64,000 bases of DNA from Stenotrophomonas sp. Iso1 (GTDB lineage: Bacteria; Pseudomonadota; Gammaproteobacteria; Xanthomonadales; Xanthomonadaceae), in NCBI RefSeq assembly GCF_027497995.1, contig NZ_JAODBT010000001.1, forward strand, positions 1,240,001 to 1,304,000. The letters run 5' to 3'. The position numbers were made by a program, and so were the translations under genes. The number at the start of each line of letters is the position of its first letter. The first letter of the stretch is position 1. Shown here one piece after another: positions 18,151 through 27,409 of this stretch. The notes beneath the pieces were generated by a model that saw only the letters and a program-made list of their open reading frames with translations, did not search any database and had not been told where the DNA came from.

Positions 18151-19562
18151 AACGGTTGCGCCAGTTCCTGTCGTCGATGGCAGGGCGGCTGTTCGTCATC
18201 CTTCTGGTTGGCATGATGGTGGCTGCGGTAGGTGCAACGGTATTGGCCGAGTCACGCAGGCAGCAGGAATTCGAACGTCAGAACCTTGCGCGTATCGCCG
18301 ACCGTTTGCAGGGCTTCGTCAACCTGATCGACGGTAATCCGGAACTGCGTACGCGTCTGCTCGCGGTGGGCGGCCCCAGCGTGCGTGAGGTCAAGGGCGA
18401 ATTTCGCGTCGGCGACACCGACGAGGCCTTGATGGAAGTGTTGGCTGCGCGCGATGGCGCGGTGGCCAATGCACGGGTACGCGCGAGCAGTTTTCGCGCT
18501 TGCCTACCACCCTTGCCAGAGTTCCTGCCGCCGCGAGAGAGAGGCCCGCGTACGCGCCATGTGCGTGAACGCGATCCCTCTTTCACGCCGCCGCGTTGTC
18601 GGCTGGTGGAGTTGAATCTGAGCGACGGCACGCCATTGCGTCTGGCGCTGGAATACCCGGCAATGATGCGGCGCACGGCCTCGGCGTTCGACCCGTGGTT
18701 TCTGTCGCTGTTGGTGCTGGCAATCGGTGTGCTGGCCTATGTGGTGGCACGCATCGCGAGTTCGCCGTTGCAGCGGCTGGCCACCCACGCAACCCAGCTG
18801 GGCCAGGATCTGCAGCGCGAGCCGCTGCCAGTGACCGGCCCATTGGAAGTGCAAAGGGCAGCGCAGGCGTTCAACGCCATGCAGCAGCGCTTGCAGCGGC
18901 ACTTGGGTGAACGCACGCAGATGCTTGCGGCCATCACCCATGACCTGCAGACGCCGCTCACGCGGCTGCGGTTGCGCTTGGAAAACGTGGCAGACGAGCA
19001 GCTGCGCGAGCGTTTGATCGGCGACCTGGCGGCGATGCAAGCGCTGATCCGCGAAGGGCTGGAGCTTGCCCGTAGTGCGGAGAGCGCCGAGCAACGGGCG
19101 GCGTTGGATCTGGATTCGCTGCTGGAAAGCGTGGTCGAGGACGCGGCGGAGTCCGGCCACGACGCGGTGCTGGAACAAGGCTGTGGGGCGGTGATGATGC
19201 TGCGGCCGTTGGCGATGCGTCGCTTGTTCTCCAACCTGGTCGACAATGCGGTGAAGTACGGCCGCAGTGCCCAGGTACAGGCGGTTCAACAGGGCGATGC
19301 AGTTGAGGTGGTTGTGCGTGATGCTGGGCCTGGCTTGGCCAGCGACGAACTGGAAGCGGTGTTCACCCCGTTCCTGCGGCTGGAGACATCACGTTCGCGC
19401 GAAACCGGCGGTGCCGGCCTGGGCCTGACCATCGCCCGCGCGCTGGCAGAAAAGGACGGCGCCACGCTGGTGCTGCGCAACCACCCGGATGGTGGACTGG
19501 AGGCGGTGGTGCGCTGGGATAACCCGCAATGGGCAGCCGGGCACCGCGATCGGCCTGCCTGA
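18147..19562 (+). CDS. macS: Sensor histidine kinase of the macABC locus
   Basis: 471 residues. TM1 (LFVILLVGMMVAAVGATVLA), an Arg/Pro-rich periplasmic loop of about 150 residues (contains LPPREIERGP-like basic stretches), TM2 (FLSLLVLAIGVLAYVVARI), HAMP, HisKA with the phospho-His in AAITHDLQTPLTRLRLR (about residue 263), then HATPase: N-box LFSNLVDNAVKYG, G1 DAGPGL, G2 GGAGLGLTIA. All catalytic motifs are intact. Start overlaps the regulator's stop by 4 bp. The periplasmic loop is the likely sensor; the signal is unknown but, given the pump, envelope or antimicrobial stress is plausible. Confidence 0.93.
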   Translation: MKRLRQFLSSMAGRLFVILLVGMMVAAVGATVLAESRRQQEFERQNLARIADRLQGFVNLIDGNPELRTRLLAVGGPSVREVKGEFRVGDTDEALMEVLAARDGAVANARVRASSFRACLPPLPEFLPPRERGPRTRHVRERDPSFTPPRCRLVELNLSDGTPLRLALEYPAMMRRTASAFDPWFLSLLVLAIGVLAYVVARIASSPLQRLATHATQLGQDLQREPLPVTGPLEVQRAAQAFNAMQQRLQRHLGERTQMLAAITHDLQTPLTRLRLRLENVADEQLRERLIGDLAAMQALIREGLELARSAESAEQRAALDLDSLLESVVEDAAESGHDAVLEQGCGAVMMLRPLAMRRLFSNLVDNAVKYGRSAQVQAVQQGDAVEVVVRDAGPGLASDELEAVFTPFLRLETSRSRETGGAGLGLTIARALAEKDGATLVLRNHPDGGLEAVVRWDNPQWAAGHRDRPA

Positions 19563-19617
19563 AACGCACAGGGAAAAACCTTTGCTAGTATCGGCGCACT
19601 TCAGGGGGCGCTGAACG

Positions 19618-20466
19618 ATGGCAACGAGTGCGATTCCGGTATCGCGAACCGGCTTGGCTGTGACTGACGGAATGGGTTTGACGAAGGCGTGGATAGGCGC
19701 TTTATGTAGCCTGTTTTCCGCTCCGGCAATAGCCTCGCATGCGGCTTTCCCCGCGTTGATGCGTGCTCCTGGGATGCTCGGCACGCTGTGCGGAGCGATG
19801 CTGATTTTCTTGGCGGTCTGCGGTTATCAACTGCAGCGGCAGCGCCTTCGGCTGCGCACATTGCAGCGGCAGGTACAGCAGGCGGGATACAGCGCGCTGC
19901 AGCTGCAAGCGATCGAGCAGGAAAAAGCTGCACTGGAGCAACGCCTACGCGAACAGGCCGACGCCTTTGCAGAGTTGGCGCATGAAGACGAGCTCAGTGG
20001 CTTGCCCAATCGCCGTGCATTCGATGAAGCGCTGGTGCGCGAAATGGCATCGGCGCGGCGCGAGGGACGGCAGCTGAGTCTGGTGGTGATGAGCATTGAT
20101 CAACTGGAACAGATCAACGACACGTGGTCGCAAGCAGTGGGTGATCTGGTGTTGTGCGAAGTGGCCGAATTGCTGCGGCGCAGCCTGCGGGCATCGGACA
20201 TGGCCGCGCGCCTGGGCAAGAAGGAATTCGCAGTGCTGTTTACCAGCACCCCGCTGACCGAAGCCGAGCGTGTCTGTCAGCGTCTCCAGCGTTTGTTTGG
20301 CCAGTACGGCGAATGGGGTGGTCGCAGTGAAGGTGACATCGCGGTCACCTTCAGTGCTGGGGCGGTACAGTTGGGCGGCGACCAGGCGCCGGTGCTGTAT
20401 CAGCGCGCCAAGCGGGCGCTGGCGCAGGCCAAGCAGGAAGGGCGTGCCCGTACCTGCGTGGCGTGA
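19618..20466 (+). CDS. Membrane GGDEF-domain protein with degenerate active site
   Basis: 282 residues: two hydrophobic stretches (about 22-45 and 53-70), a short coiled coil rich in Gln/Arg/Glu (72-118), then a GGDEF fold starting DELSGLPNRRAFDEAL (124). The signature loop reads RLGKKEF (GKKEF at 200-204) instead of GG(D/E)EF. The metal-binding Asp of MSIDQLEQIND (Asp161) is kept. Two substitutions in the signature, one replacing the catalytic acidic residue by Lys, make diguanylate cyclase activity unlikely, so it may be a c-di-GMP or GTP-binding regulator. AGGGGG precedes the start. It follows the macRS-like pair by 55 bp but need not belong to it. Confidence 0.85.
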   Translation: MATSAIPVSRTGLAVTDGMGLTKAWIGALCSLFSAPAIASHAAFPALMRAPGMLGTLCGAMLIFLAVCGYQLQRQRLRLRTLQRQVQQAGYSALQLQAIEQEKAALEQRLREQADAFAELAHEDELSGLPNRRAFDEALVREMASARREGRQLSLVVMSIDQLEQINDTWSQAVGDLVLCEVAELLRRSLRASDMAARLGKKEFAVLFTSTPLTEAERVCQRLQRLFGQYGEWGGRSEGDIAVTFSAGAVQLGGDQAPVLYQRAKRALAQAKQEGRARTCVA

Positions 20467-20469
20467 GCA

Positions 20470-21114
20470 TCAAGCAAGTGGCGAAGACGGCCAAGCATTG
20501 ACGATCTTGCAGAACAGGCGCGCGGTTTGTTCGGTGTCATACACCGCGCTGTGCGCCTCGCTGGCATCCCACGGGAAGCCGGCGGCCTGCACCGCCCGCG
20601 CCAGCACCGTTTGGCCGTAGGCCACACCGGCCAGCGTGACCGTATCGAACACGCTGAAAGGATGGAACGGATTGCGCTTGTGACCGCTGCGGTTCACGGT
20701 GGCGTTGACGAAATTCAGATCGAAATGCGCGTTGTGCCCCACCAGGATGGCGCGCTGGCAGTTGTACTTCTTCATTGCCGCGCGCACGGGTGCGAACACA
20801 TGTTCCAGCGCCTCGCGCTCGGGTTTGGCCAGGCGGAAGGGGTGGTCCAGCACGATGCCGGTGACTTCCAGCGACTTGGGGTCGATTTCCGTGCCGTCAG
20901 CAGGGATGACATGTGCACTGGCGGTCTGGCCGGGGTAGAGCAGGCCGTTTTCGTCCATCTCCACCGGTACGGCGGCGATTTCCAGCAGCGCGTGGCGGTT
21001 GCAGTCAAAGCCACCGGTTTCCACGTCCACCACCACCGGCAAAAAGCCGCGAAAACGTTGCGCCATGGGCGTGAAAGCGGGGCGCGGGACAGGTGATTCG
21101 ACGTGTTCGTTCAT
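20470..21114 (-). CDS. rnt: Ribonuclease T
   Basis: 214-residue DEDD-family 3'-5' exoribonuclease that trims tRNA CCA ends and matures 5S and 23S rRNA. Exo I is [20 protein letters not shown] (Asp/Glu pair, about residues 29-31), Exo [14 protein letters not shown], Exo [17 protein letters not shown] with the catalytic His and Asp. The length equals that of E. coli RNase T. Start at the ATG giving MNEHVESP; upstream in-frame sequence lacks family similarity. It converges on the GGDEF gene, separated by 3 bp, with no terminator visible. Confidence 0.95.
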   Translation of the reverse strand: MNEHVESPVPRPAFTPMAQRFRGFLPVVVDVETGGFDCNRHALLEIAAVPVEMDENGLLYPGQTASAHVIPADGTEIDPKSLEVTGIVLDHPFRLAKPEREALEHVFAPVRAAMKKYNCQRAILVGHNAHFDLNFVNATVNRSGHKRNPFHPFSVFDTVTLAGVAYGQTVLARAVQAAGFPWDASEAHSAVYDTEQTARLFCKIVNAWPSSPLA

Positions 21115-21407
21115 CGCAATAGGGTAGCAGAGCGGGTCAAGGGGCCGCGTTGGGGGGAGGGCCGGGCGAGGCTGGCAGGTTCTTTCGCCCGCTTGTAGGG
21201 GAAGTGGCTCGAAGGAGCGCATGCAGAGAGGCGAAGCCTGCGGCGTTGTTGTCGGCAGTTCGGCCTGGTTCGCTGCCCCGGCTCACCCCATGTTCCGGAC
21301 CCAGGCCCTTCGGGCGGTCGCCAGGGCGTTCGAGGAGCCGCAATACGGAGGAGGTACGCAGCCTGCTTATTCAATCCGGCAGGAGCTAGGGGGCCACTTG
21401 CCCGAGA

Positions 21408-22151
21408 CTAGTTCGCTCCCAGCAAACAGCCGCGCGCGTGCAGCTGATGCAGCATGGCCACGCCGCTTGCAATGAAATTTTCATCGGCAGCAACACCGGC
21501 TTCGGTTGCCAACGCCAGCAACTGCTGGTGTCCACTGAGTTCGGGCTCTTGCTCCAGCCGTTCCAGCAGCCGATACAGCAGCGGTGATAATTCGGAGAAG
21601 GCGATGTTGCCGTCGGTCTGTCGTCGTGCCAGCAACAGGGTGGGCTGCGCTGGCAACTGCGTCGGCTGATGCTCCGGACCGATGCGGTGCACCGGCCATT
21701 GATAGGCCAAGGCGCGGCACCATGGTGAACACACCGGTACGCCCTCAAGCAGATCGCCGCTCGGGTTATGGGTTGGCAGCGGCTCGTCGCTGACCTGTAG
21801 CGCGAGCTCGATCCATTCGTAGTGGGCCAGTTCCAGCAACCACGGCGCGCAGGCGTTGGCCGGTGCTGCGTCGAGGAAGTGGATGAACTCCTGGCCGATC
21901 TCGGTGAACAGGGGCGTATGCGCGCGGTGATCGCGACAGAACGCGCGAACGTACTCCCGCCAGTGCGTGTCGCCGAGCGTGCGTTTGATCACCGGGAAGT
22001 TGGCGGCCAACAAGCTCTGGATGTTGTTGAAGTACAACTCGCGGTAGACCTGCATTCGCGCGTCTGGGATATGCCCAGGTGCGGCGTTGTGCTGCGGGTC
22101 GCGCAGGTGTGCGGCGAAGCGTGTCTGTAACTGCTGCAGCGTTTCAGCCAT
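21408..22151 (-). CDS. bufC: BufC-like DUF2063 partner of the bufferin-modifying enzyme
   Basis: 247 residues. The N-terminal DUF2063 domain ([13 protein letters not shown], then [32 protein letters not shown], the family's most conserved stretch) is followed by a second, less conserved helical domain. In MNIO systems this type of protein binds the precursor peptide and presents it to the DUF692 oxidase. The start overlaps the end of bufB by 8 bp, so the two are translated together. It is the last gene; a DoxX-like fourth gene found in some related operons is absent. Confidence 0.87.
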   Translation of the reverse strand: MAETLQQLQTRFAAHLRDPQHNAAPGHIPDARMQVYRELYFNNIQSLLAANFPVIKRTLGDTHWREYVRAFCRDHRAHTPLFTEIGQEFIHFLDAAPANACAPWLLELAHYEWIELALQVSDEPLPTHNPSGDLLEGVPVCSPWCRALAYQWPVHRIGPEHQPTQLPAQPTLLLARRQTDGNIAFSELSPLLYRLLERLEQEPELSGHQQLLALATEAGVAADENFIASGVAMLHQLHARGCLLGAN

Positions 22152-23022
22152 GTGTGGCAACCAAGGGGGCATCGACCCTGTGCTGCCGTTGCCGGATCTC
22201 TGTGAGCTCTTCCAGCAATTCGGCCAGCGGTGGGAAGTTGAAGTCGCGCTCCAACAGGGTGGGCCGCACGCCGTGCAGCGTGTACGCGGCAGACAGTAGC
22301 GACCACACGTCGTCTTTGACCGGCATGCCATGGGTGTCGATCTTCAGGTCGTCGGCTTCATCGTGATGGCCGGCGATGTGATAGCTGGCAATGCGCGCCG
22401 ATGGCAGCATCGACAGGAATTCGCGAGCGTCATAGTCGTGATTGATGGCGTTGACGTAGACGTTGTTGACGTCCAGCAGCAGGTCGCAATCGGCTTCGGC
22501 CAACACTGCGTTGATGAAGCTGGCCTCGTCCATGTCGGCGGCGGGCACGGCGTAGTAGGAGGCGTTTTCCACAGCGATGCGGCGGCCGAGGATGTCCTGC
22601 GTCTGGCGGATGCGTGCAGCGACGTAATGCACGGTTTCTTCGGTGAACGGCAATGGCAGCAGTTCGTACAGATGGCCGTCGTCGCTGCACCAGCTGAGGT
22701 GCTCGCTGTACAGGGCGACGCGGTGCTGGTCGAGGAAGTGGCGCGTGCGCTGGAGGAAACCCACATCCAGCGGTGCGGGGCCGCCCAATGAGAGCGACAG
22801 GCCGTGGCAGGTCAGTGGGTGCCGACGCGAGAGTTCGCCGAGGGCTTCGCCCAGCCTGCCGCCGACACCGAGCCAGTTGTCCGGGGCGCATTCGAGGAAA
22901 TCGAATGCGCCGTCGGGCGCGGACTGCAGTGCATCCAACAACGAGCGGCGCAGACCGAGGCCTGCGCTTGCCGGTGCAGGCAGGCGCAGGTGGTTGCAGA
23001 GGAGGTCAGTGGTTGCCGCCAC
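22144..23022 (-). CDS. bufB: BufB: DUF692 multinuclear non-haem iron oxidase (MNIO)
   Basis: About 292 residues, TIM-barrel DUF692 family. MNIO enzymes use two or three iron ions and O2 to modify cysteines of RiPP precursors; BufB homologues make thiooxazole rings. Conserved metal-site segments seen: [63 protein letters not shown] and PTLLERDFN. Start taken as the GTG at 23022, preceded by GAGGG at five bases and overlapping the end of bufA; no in-frame ATG lies near the expected N-terminus. The start is the least certain part. Confidence 0.9.
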   Translation of the reverse strand: MAATTDLLCNHLRLPAPASAGLGLRRSLLDALQSAPDGAFDFLECAPDNWLGVGGRLGEALGELSRRHPLTCHGLSLSLGGPAPLDVGFLQRTRHFLDQHRVALYSEHLSWCSDDGHLYELLPLPFTEETVHYVAARIRQTQDILGRRIAVENASYYAVPAADMDEASFINAVLAEADCDLLLDVNNVYVNAINHDYDAREFLSMLPSARIASYHIAGHHDEADDLKIDTHGMPVKDDVWSLLSAAYTLHGVRPTLLERDFNFPPLAELLEELTEIRQRQHRVDAPLVATHG

Positions 23023-23365
23023 ACTTGCCCTCGCCACACTTGCCTTCGGCACTGGATTTGGCTGCTCCGGCTGCTTCGTCGGCCGCCTTTGATGCGTCGG
23101 CTTTTGCGGGCTCGTTCTTGTGGTCGCTGCCACATTTGCCTTCGCCACATTTGCCCTCGGCCTTCTGCTTGGCATCGGCGTCGGTGGTCTGGGTGGTTTC
23201 GGTGGTGGCTTGTGCTTCAGCGGTGGTCGGCGGCGGGGTCTGGGTGCTGGCGCCCAGTGCATACCCCTGGGCAAGGTCGGTCATTGCGAAGGCCGGTGCG
23301 GCCATGCCTCCAATGAGGGCGGCGCCAATGGCAAAGGAAACGGACTTGCGGGTGCAAATGGTCAT
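23006..23365 (-). CDS. bufA: BufA: bufferin-type copper-binding RiPP precursor (DUF2282-like)
   Basis: 119 residues: a Sec signal peptide ([17 protein letters not shown], cleavage near residue 27), then a low-complexity Thr/Ala/Lys-rich chain with two identical [10 protein letters not shown] motifs at residues 70-79 and 107-116. The only cysteines besides Cys4 of the signal peptide are those four (73, 78, 110, 115). In described bufferins EGKC cysteines are converted by the MNIO enzyme to 5-thiooxazoles that chelate copper, and the peptide is exported to the periplasm still carrying its signal peptide until cleavage. GGAGA stands six bases before the ATG. First gene of bufABC. Confidence 0.88.
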   Translation of the reverse strand: MTICTRKSVSFAIGAALIGGMAAPAFAMTDLAQGYALGASTQTPPPTTAEAQATTETTQTTDADAKQKAEGKCGEGKCGSDHKNEPAKADASKAADEAAGAAKSSAEGKCGEGKCGGNH

Positions 23366-23611
23366 TGTGTATCTCCGGAACAGTAAGGGGCCGGGGGGAG
23401 GCTGGAGCTTAGCAAGCGAGGGTGCCGGAAAATGTATCTGCGGCAACTGGTGCTGCCGGAGTGGGTGAATGGGGATGAGAGGTGAGTGACGGCAAGGGCA
23501 GGGCTACCCAGGGTCTCGTGTGCTCGGTTTACGGGCGGCGGAAGCGAACGAAGCCACAAGCCGCCGTTCCCTTGTGGACTGCGTGGGGGCACTTTCAGCT
23601 CCACCAAAACG
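23366..23611. other. Promoter region of bufABC
   Basis: GC-rich, with no gene I can support. The bufA promoter must lie here (minus strand). I see no clear copper-box or ECF sigma gene nearby. The following hairpin at 23612-23640 separates it from phoU. Confidence 0.45.
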
Positions 23612-23640
23612 AAAACAGGCCCTCGCGGGCCTGTTTTTTT
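23612..23640. terminator. Bidirectional terminator between phoU and bufA
   Basis: AACAGGCCC / GGGCCTGTT stem with a TCGC loop, flanked by GAAAA on the left and a run of seven T on the right. It can end the pst-phoU transcript on the minus strand and has an even better T-run on the plus strand. Confidence 0.85.
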
Positions 23641-23684
23641 GCCAACTCCCGGCATGCCGGGATGTGCTGTTGCGATGAACAGGA

Positions 23685-24392
23685 TCAGGCGTGATCCAGG
23701 CTGCTGGTTTCATCGCGTTTTTCACGCGGCGGCAGCGGCTCTTCACCCTTGACCAGGAACCACACGTTTTCGGCAATGTTGGTGGCGTGGTCGCCGATGC
23801 GTTCCAGGTTCTTGGCCATGAACAGCAGGTGCGTGCACGGGGTGATGTTGCGCGGGTCTTCCATCATGTAGGTGAGCAGCTCGCGGAACAGCGCGGTGTA
23901 CTGCGCGTCCAGACGGGCGTCGTCCTGGCGCAGTTTGAGCGCGGCTTCGACGTTGTTGTCGCGATAAGCCTCCATCGCGCCACGGACCTGGATGGCTGCC
24001 AACCGGCCCAGTGCGCGTAGGCCCTGGATCTGCGGCAGCGGCGGCACCGACACCAGCGCGATGGAACGTTTGGCGACATTGGCCGCGTAGTCACCAATGC
24101 GCTCGATGTCGGAGGGGATGCGCAGGCCGGCAAGGATCTCGCGCAGGTCGCGTGCCATGGGCCCGCGCAGCGCCAGGCGCATCACGTCATGGCTGATCTG
24201 CTGTTCGAGCTGGTCGATGGCGTCGTCGTTGGCGACGATACGTTGGGCGGCCTTTTCGTCGCGGCGTTCGATCACATCCAGTGCCGCTTCCAGCTGGGCG
24301 ACGGACATCTCGCCCATGCGCAGGATTTCGGCCACCAGACGCTGCTGCTCTTCGTCATAGCTCTTGACGATGTGGTCGTTGGGGAGATTCAT
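23685..24392 (-). CDS. phoU: PhoU, negative regulator of the Pho response
   Basis: 235-residue cytoplasmic protein made of two three-helix bundles, each with the metal-cluster motif: IPSDIERIGDYAANV (about 88-102) and MAKNLERIGDHATNI (about 193-207). It connects the PstSCAB transporter state to the PhoR kinase so that PhoB stays off when phosphate is plentiful. The ATG start matches the family beginning (MNLPNDHIVKSYDEE). Last gene of pstS-C-A-B-phoU, 87 bp after pstB, with a terminator downstream. phoB/phoR are not in the window. Confidence 0.97.
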   Translation of the reverse strand: MNLPNDHIVKSYDEEQQRLVAEILRMGEMSVAQLEAALDVIERRDEKAAQRIVANDDAIDQLEQQISHDVMRLALRGPMARDLREILAGLRIPSDIERIGDYAANVAKRSIALVSVPPLPQIQGLRALGRLAAIQVRGAMEAYRDNNVEAALKLRQDDARLDAQYTALFRELLTYMMEDPRNITPCTHLLFMAKNLERIGDHATNIAENVWFLVKGEEPLPPREKRDETSSLDHA

Positions 24393-24479
24393 GGAATGCT
24401 CACTGGCAGGTGTAAGGGGGACAGGGTTTGAAACAGAGCCCGAACGCGCAGCATGCGTTTGCCGCTGCGCGGCTGCACA

Positions 24480-25310
24480 TCAACCGAAGCGACCGGTGAT
24501 GTAGTCCTCGGTCTGCTGCTTGGAGGGGTTGGAGAAGATCACTTCGGTGCGGTCGTGTTCGATCAGGTCGCCCAGGTACATGAAGGCGGTGTAGTCGGAC
24601 ACGCGCGCCGCCTGCTGCATGTTGTGGGTGACGATGGCGATGGTGTAATCGTTCTTCAGCTCTTCGATAAGCTGCTCGATGCGGCTGGTAGAAATGGGGT
24701 CCAGCGCCGAGGTCGGTTCGTCCAGCAACAACACATCCGGGCGCAATGCCACGGCACGGGCAATACACAGGCGCTGCTGCTGGCCACCGGACAAACCCAG
24801 CGCGCTCTGGTTGAGCTTGTCCTTCACCTCGTCCCACAGTGCGCCCTGCCGCAACGCTTGTTCAACGCGGTCACGCATGTCGGCCTTGGACAACTTCTCG
24901 TGGTGACGAATGCCGTAGGCCACGTTCTCGAAAATAGTCATCGGGAACGGCACTGGCTTCTGGAACACCATGCCGACCTTGGAGCGCAGGCGGTTCATCG
25001 GATACTTCGGCGAGAGGATGTTCTCGCCATCAAGCAGTACCTCACCACGCGCTTCCAGCTTCGGGTACAGCGCGTAGATGCGGTTGAAGATGCGCAGCAG
25101 GGTGGACTTGCCGCAACCGGATGGGCCGATCAACGCGGTGACGCGCTTCTCAGGGATTTCCAGATTGATGCTCTTCAGCGCGTGGTACTTGTCGTAGTAG
25201 AAATCCAGCCCGCGTGCGGCGAGCTTGACCGGTGCCGGCGTCAGCAGTTCCCGCGCGGAAGAGGGCAGATTGATGCGCTGCATCGGCACGGCGTTGGTGA
25301 GGTCGTTCAT
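24480..25310 (-). CDS. pstB: Phosphate ABC transporter ATPase
   Basis: 276-residue ATPase of the high-affinity phosphate importer. Walker [18 protein letters not shown]-loop [18 protein letters not shown] (typical PstB), signature [14 protein letters not shown], Walker [14 protein letters not shown] and H-loop [10 protein letters not shown] 30-residue leader precedes the ABC domain. ATGs at 25322 and 25310 are both in frame; GGAC before the second and its distance from the pstA stop favour 25310. Same operon as pstA (16 bp) and phoU. Confidence 0.97.
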   Translation of the reverse strand: MNDLTNAVPMQRINLPSSARELLTPAPVKLAARGLDFYYDKYHALKSINLEIPEKRVTALIGPSGCGKSTLLRIFNRIYALYPKLEARGEVLLDGENILSPKYPMNRLRSKVGMVFQKPVPFPMTIFENVAYGIRHHEKLSKADMRDRVEQALRQGALWDEVKDKLNQSALGLSGGQQQRLCIARAVALRPDVLLLDEPTSALDPISTSRIEQLIEELKNDYTIAIVTHNMQQAARVSDYTAFMYLGDLIEHDRTEVIFSNPSKQQTEDYITGRFG

Positions 25311-25326
25311 GGCAAGGTCCATGGGA

Positions 25327-26190
25327 TCAATCGTTTGAGATTCGGTTGCGCAGCAGCAGGCCGCGCGCGGAGAGGCTTACCAGCAGCACGAACACGGTCA
25401 GCACGAGTGCACCGGCCCAAGCCAGTACCTGCCACGATTCGTAAGGGCTGCCGGCGTACTGGTTCATCACCACCGGCACTGAGGCCATGGGCTGGAAGAC
25501 GTTGCTGTTCCAGTACTGGTTGCCGAATGCGGTGAACAGCAGCGGTGCGGTCTCGCCAGAGATACGGGCCAGGGCGAGCAGGATGCCGGTGACAATGCCG
25601 GCCATCGCGCTGCGATAGAGCACCTGCATGATCACTTTCCATTGCGGCACACCCAGCGCCAGCGCCGCTTCGCGCATCTGCACCGGTACCAGCCGGAGCA
25701 TTTCGTCGGTGGTGCGGATCACCACCGGCAACACGATGAAGGCCAGCGACAACGCACCAGCGAATGCGGAGAACTGGCCGCCGGTCTGCATCACATACAA
25801 CGTGTAGACGAACAGGCCCAGCACGATCGACGGCGCTGACAGCAGGATGTCATTGACGAAGCGCACCACCGTACCGGCCTTGCGGGCATTGCCGTACTCG
25901 GCCAGCCAGGTGCCAGCTGCCACGCCCAGCGGCGTACCGATGCCGATCGCCAGTGCACACATCACCGCGCTGCCGAAGAACGCGTTGAGCAGGCCGCCTT
26001 CCTGCATCGGTGGCGGCGTCATCTTGGTAAACAGGTTGATGTTGATGCCCGGCAGGCCCTTGGACAGCAGCGTCCAGAGGATCCAACCAAGGAAGAACAG
26101 GCCAAACAAGGCGGTGGCGCAGGACAGGACCAGTGCCACCACGTTGCCGATGCGACGGCGCAGGTACAGCGAATCAGATGCGGTGGACAT
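25327..26190 (-). CDS. pstA: Phosphate ABC transporter permease PstA
   Basis: 287-residue inner-membrane subunit with six predicted membrane segments, starting [23 protein letters not shown]. The binding-protein-dependent transport (EAA) loop [22 protein letters not shown] couples to PstB. Its start codon overlaps the pstC stop by one base (TGATG), ensuring stoichiometric translation. Confidence 0.96.
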   Translation of the reverse strand: MSTASDSLYLRRRIGNVVALVLSCATALFGLFFLGWILWTLLSKGLPGININLFTKMTPPPMQEGGLLNAFFGSAVMCALAIGIGTPLGVAAGTWLAEYGNARKAGTVVRFVNDILLSAPSIVLGLFVYTLYVMQTGGQFSAFAGALSLAFIVLPVVIRTTDEMLRLVPVQMREAALALGVPQWKVIMQVLYRSAMAGIVTGILLALARISGETAPLLFTAFGNQYWNSNVFQPMASVPVVMNQYAGSPYESWQVLAWAGALVLTVFVLLVSLSARGLLLRNRISND

Positions 26191-27158
26191 CAGTTGCCCT
26201 CCTTGCGGGATAGACGCATCAACATCAGGCGGGCGATGGCCAGCACCACGAAGGTGACGATGAACAACACGAAGCCGAGCAACAACAACGCCGAGCGGTA
26301 GGTTTCAGTGGCTTCGCCGAAGTCGTTGGCGATCAACGCGGCGATGGTGGTGCCCGGTTCCAGCAGCGATGGCGACAGGCGCACGCTGTTGCCAATCACG
26401 AAGGCGACCGCCATCGTCTCGCCCAGCGCACGGCCCAGCCCCAGAAATATGCCGCCGATGACGGCCGAGCGGGTGTAAGGCAGCACGATGTCCCAGCTCA
26501 CTTCCCATTTTGTGGAGCCCAGCGCATAGGCCGACTCCTTCAGGCGCGTGGGCACGGTGAGGAACACTTCGCGCATCACCGAAGAAATGAACGGGATGAC
26601 CATGATGGCCAGTACGAAACCAGCTGTGAGCATGCCGATGCCCAGCGGTGGGCCCTGGAAGAAAATACCGATCACCGGCCATTGACCGAGTGTTTCGTTG
26701 AGGAACGGTGTGACGTATTCCGTCATTACCGGCACCAATACGAACAGACCCCACATGCCGTAGATGATCGAAGGAATGCCCGCCAGCAGTTCGATGGCGG
26801 TACCCACCGGGCCACGCAGCCAACGCGGTGCAACCTCAGTGAGGAAAAAGGCGATGCCGAAACTGACCGGAACGGCGATCAGCATGGCAATGAGAGCGGT
26901 GACGATGGTGCCGTAGATCGGTGCCAGCGCACCGAACTTGTTCTCCACTGGATTCCAGTCGGAGGAGTAGAAGAAGCTCAGCCCCTGTTCTTGCAGGGCA
27001 TGGCGTCCACCCCACAGCATGGATAGCGCAGCACTGGCCAAGGCGACCAGCACGAAGATCACGGTTGCGATCAGCAACCAGCGGAACAGCCGGTCGTTGC
27101 GGGCGTCGCGCAGATCACGCGAGGAGGGCGTAGAGAGAGGCGGTGCGATGGCATTCAT
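26190..27158 (-). CDS. pstC: Phosphate ABC transporter permease PstC
   Basis: 322-residue inner-membrane subunit; first membrane segment WLLIATVIFVLVALASAALSML. PstC signatures are GIPSIIYGMWGLFVL and the EAA loop ESAYALGSTKWEVSWDIVLP. Start at the ATG giving MNAIAPPLST; the further upstream in-frame sequence runs into the hairpin region and is rejected. The 251-bp gap to pstS contains paired repeats that probably lower expression relative to the binding protein. Confidence 0.96.
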   Translation of the reverse strand: MNAIAPPLSTPSSRDLRDARNDRLFRWLLIATVIFVLVALASAALSMLWGGRHALQEQGLSFFYSSDWNPVENKFGALAPIYGTIVTALIAMLIAVPVSFGIAFFLTEVAPRWLRGPVGTAIELLAGIPSIIYGMWGLFVLVPVMTEYVTPFLNETLGQWPVIGIFFQGPPLGIGMLTAGFVLAIMVIPFISSVMREVFLTVPTRLKESAYALGSTKWEVSWDIVLPYTRSAVIGGIFLGLGRALGETMAVAFVIGNSVRLSPSLLEPGTTIAALIANDFGEATETYRSALLLLGFVLFIVTFVVLAIARLMLMRLSRKEGN

Positions 27159-27228
27159 GGCAGCGGCGTGGGCCCAAGGGGGAAGCGGTTTTTTCAGACC
27201 CAGGGCAGGCGCCTTGGGAGGAATCGAC

Positions 27229-27360
27229 ATCCCCGCGAAGGCGGGGACTTCAACCGACGAATGTCGGTCCATCGCTCTTGCTGTTGCTTGTGGCTTCAAC
27301 GTCAACAGCAGGAACAAGAGAAACCGGGGAAGCAAGCCTGGTCCCCGCTTGTGCGGGGAT
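27229..27360. repeat. Two CCCCGC/GCGGGG hairpins between pstS and pstC
   Basis: First hairpin CCCCGC-GAAG-GCGGGG (27231-27246), second TCCCCGC-TTGT-GCGGGGA (27342-27359). The outer arms ATCCCCGC (27229) and GCGGGGAT (27360) also complement each other, so the whole 130 bp can fold as a unit. Such elements between a binding-protein gene and its permease genes commonly protect the upstream mRNA and reduce read-through. The consensus resembles short dispersed repeats of xanthomonads. Confidence 0.65.
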
Positions 27361-27409
27361 CAGGTGGTGGCAAACGCGGGTACGCCAGCGACGCACCCGC
27401 GCCGTTGCA

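Noticed and set aside
27229..27360. CRISPR-like repeat pair in the pstS-pstC gap
   Set aside because: Only two short self-complementary units with unequal flanks, no spacer series and no cas genes.
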